From contig DAOTYI010000225.1 in the NCBI GenBank assembly GCA_034434895.1, positions 1-21,829 of the forward strand: 21,829 nt of DNA, written 5' to 3'. The notes below the pieces were generated by a model, which did no database searches, had not been told where the DNA came from, and was given only the letters and a program-made list of their open reading frames with translations. Each line of letters starts with the position of its first letter. Positions within the stretch are counted from its first letter, which is position 1. This stretch comes from DAOTXL01 sp034434895 (GTDB lineage Bacteria > Chloroflexota > Anaerolineae > JAAYZQ01). Made by a program: the position numbers and the translations under genes. Of this stretch, positions 20,447-21,829 are shown piece after piece.

Positions 20447-20811
20447 GCCAGGACCTCGGTCACGGCCTGATAGAGGTCGGCCGGGTCTACCAGCCTGACC
20501 CGGTCGCGCACGTCGCCCAGCCGTTCCCGCGCCGCCTCGTGAAACGCCTTGTCCACGATCAGCAGCACCGGGATGTTGTGGATCAGGCAGGCAAAGAGCA
20601 GATCGCCGGGGGACACCGGTACCCCGTTGTAGGGCAGGACCTTGTGCAGGTAGCCCACAACTACCGACACACCATCCTGTTTGGTCAGGTGGTTGACATA
20701 CTTGCCGTGCATGTCAAATCCGTTGCTGAGAGGCAGCGTGCCCATGCCTGTTGCTGCCAGCCGCGAGAGGATCGCCGGATCCGTCCCTTCAAAGTAACCG
20801 ATTGTTGCCAT
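20443..20811 (-). CDS. Unrecognised 122-aa protein in the glutamate synthase operon
   Basis: I do not recognise this family. The protein starts MATIGYFEGTDPAILSRLAA. No signal peptide or membrane segment is convincing. Hydrophobic strands DGVSVVVGYL (46-55) and LIHNIPVLLIVD (76-87), then a helix-rich tail AFHEAARERLGDVRDRV and VDPADLYQAVTEVLA, suggest a small alternating alpha/beta fold. Gly/Asn/His-rich stretches (TLPLSNGFDMHGKYVNHL, YNGVPVSPGD) might bind a ligand, but no cofactor motif is evident. Translation is well supported: AAAGGAGGG precedes the ATG, and the stop overlaps the next gene (ATGA). Lying between synthase and amidotransferase genes, it may be a subunit or regulator of that complex (inference). 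Confidence 0.85.
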   Translation of the reverse strand: MATIGYFEGTDPAILSRLAATGMGTLPLSNGFDMHGKYVNHLTKQDGVSVVVGYLHKVLPYNGVPVSPGDLLFACLIHNIPVLLIVDKAFHEAARERLGDVRDRVRLVDPADLYQAVTEVLA

Positions 20812-20840
20812 TTTCTTTCCCTCCTTTTCTCATTTTTTGA

Positions 20841-21829
20841 TCAGTGGTCATTGCTATCGAGATAAACCAGGCAATCGGTTCTGCCGCGCAGGTGCCGCAC
20901 GCCCGGCAGCCCCAGCTTTTCCAGAATGGCGGCCAGTTGGATCCGCCACGAAGCATACAGGTTCACGATGCGCTGCCCCCCTGCCAACGGGTCTATTTGC
21001 CCGGCCAGTTCCGGATCGGTGGTGGCGATGCCCAGAGGACAGCCCTTGTCTCGCTCGCAGGTGCCCAGGCGCATACAGCCCAGGGCCACCAGCTCGGCCG
21101 TGCCGATGATACAGCCATCGGCCCCCAGGGCGATGGCTTTGGCCACATCCCAGGCGGTGCGCACCCCGCCGGAGGCCATGACCACCACCTCGTCGCGGAT
21201 GCCCTCCTCCTCCAGGAAACGATGGACCTTGGGAATGGCATATTCCAGCGGCATGGCGATATTTTTCTTGGCGATCTCGGGTGCGGCCCCGGTGCCTCCG
21301 TAAGCCCCATCCAGATGGAGGATATGCGCTCCGGCATAATAGCTGCCCACGGCCACCATGTCCACGTCGGTGGGGGTGGATACCTTGACCGAGATGAGCG
21401 CCCGTGGATTGACCGTTTTTACCCAATCTACATGTTTTTTGTGGTCTTCGACGGAATAGACGCTGTGGAACGGAAAGGGGGAAAACAGGCTGGTGCCCTG
21501 CACCGCCTCGCGCATGGCGGCCACCTGGGGGGTGTTTTTGCTGCCCAGCAGGTGCCCGCCCAGCCCCGGCTTGGCCCCCTGGGCATACTTGAATTCGACG
21601 ATCCGTGCCCGCTGGATGGTGTCTTCGCGCACCCCAAACAGCCCAGTGGCGATCTGGGTGATGATGTGGTCGGCGTAGGGCAACAGTTCATCGGGATAGC
21701 CCCCTTCGCCGGTAGAGGTGAACGAGCCCCAATACTGCGCGGCCCAGGCGCGGGCGATCATGGTTTGCAGGCTTATTGAGCCGAACGACATCCCTGCCCC
21801 ATACCAGGGATGGGGGATGCGGATGCGGG
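20841..21829 (-). CDS. Glutamate synthase FMN/Fe-S domain protein, partial (5' end outside window)
   Basis: The minus-strand frame is open through the right edge; the visible part begins RIRIPHPWYGAGMSFGSIS, so the internal ATG at 21791 is not the true start. It is the FMN-binding TIM-barrel of glutamate synthase: TSTGEGGYPDE, FKYAQGAKPGLGGHLLGSKN, ISVKVSTPTDVDM, LDGAYGGTGAAPEIAKKN and GGVRTAWDVAKAIALGADG. A 3Fe-4S-type cysteine set follows in CMRLGTCERDKGCPLGIATT (C-x5-C-x5-C). It would reductively add ammonia to 2-oxoglutarate. The DGxxGGTGAAP variant is that of stand-alone FMN-binding glutamate synthases rather than of long GltB. The electron donor subunit is not in the window. The 29-nt gap to the next gene holds that gene's SD. 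Confidence 0.9.
   Translation of the reverse strand, partial: RIRIPHPWYGAGMSFGSISLQTMIARAWAAQYWGSFTSTGEGGYPDELLPYADHIITQIATGLFGVREDTIQRARIVEFKYAQGAKPGLGGHLLGSKNTPQVAAMREAVQGTSLFSPFPFHSVYSVEDHKKHVDWVKTVNPRALISVKVSTPTDVDMVAVGSYYAGAHILHLDGAYGGTGAAPEIAKKNIAMPLEYAIPKVHRFLEEEGIRDEVVVMASGGVRTAWDVAKAIALGADGCIIGTAELVALGCMRLGTCERDKGCPLGIATTDPELAGQIDPLAGGQRIVNLYASWRIQLAAILEKLGLPGVRHLRGRTDCLVYLDSNDH

Overview
The window is a near-continuous run of plus-strand translation genes, followed by a convergent minus-strand block that looks like a split glutamate synthase operon. Gene content and order are bacterial: 'tuf, rpsJ, rplC, rplD, rplW, rplB, rpsS, rplV, rpsC, rplP, rpmC, rpsQ, rplN, rplX, rplE, rpsN (zinc type), rpsH, rplF, rplR, rpsE, rpmD, rplO, secY, adk, map, rpmJ, rpsM, rpsK, rpsD, rpoA, rplQ, truA, rplM, rpsI. 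The str tail, S10, spc and alpha operons and the rplM-rpsI pair thus lie end to end. High G+C, zinc-ribbon forms of uS14, uS4, bL36, uL24 and adenylate kinase, the glutamate synthase split into separate genes, and repeat-rich spacers suggest a Chloroflexota-like bacterium. That placement is an inference by eye, not a phylogeny.

Layout: 1-215 is the 3' end of tuf. 214-346 is an array of 19 heptamers. 360-9972 holds the S10 and spc ribosomal proteins. 9979-12770 holds secY, adk and map. 12795-16033 holds rpmJ to rplQ, including rpoA, with no infA at its usual site between map and rpmJ. 16069-17682 holds truA, rplM and rpsI. 17705-17812 is an array of four palindromes at exactly 29-nt spacing between convergent genes. 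From 21829 down to 17831 the minus strand carries a partial FMN/Fe-S glutamate synthase domain gene, an unrecognised 122-aa gene, and an 871-aa fusion of a class II glutamine amidotransferase with a GXGXG domain.

Functionally, the plus strand supplies ribosomal proteins, the SecY translocon, nucleotide balance (Adk), N-terminal Met removal (Map), the RNA polymerase alpha subunit and tRNA pseudouridylation (TruA). Most junctions are overlaps or gaps under 30 nt with clear Shine-Dalgarno sequences. Several of the longer spacers carry 7-nt-period repeats and/or perfect 7-9 bp stem-loops with no U-tract.

The most unusual points are: heptamer arrays of different sequence but the same period in several spacers; internal expansion of bL17 (a duplicated helix motif) and of uL24; the amidotransferase-GXGXG fusion lacking its central synthase barrel; and the unknown small protein translationally coupled to it.
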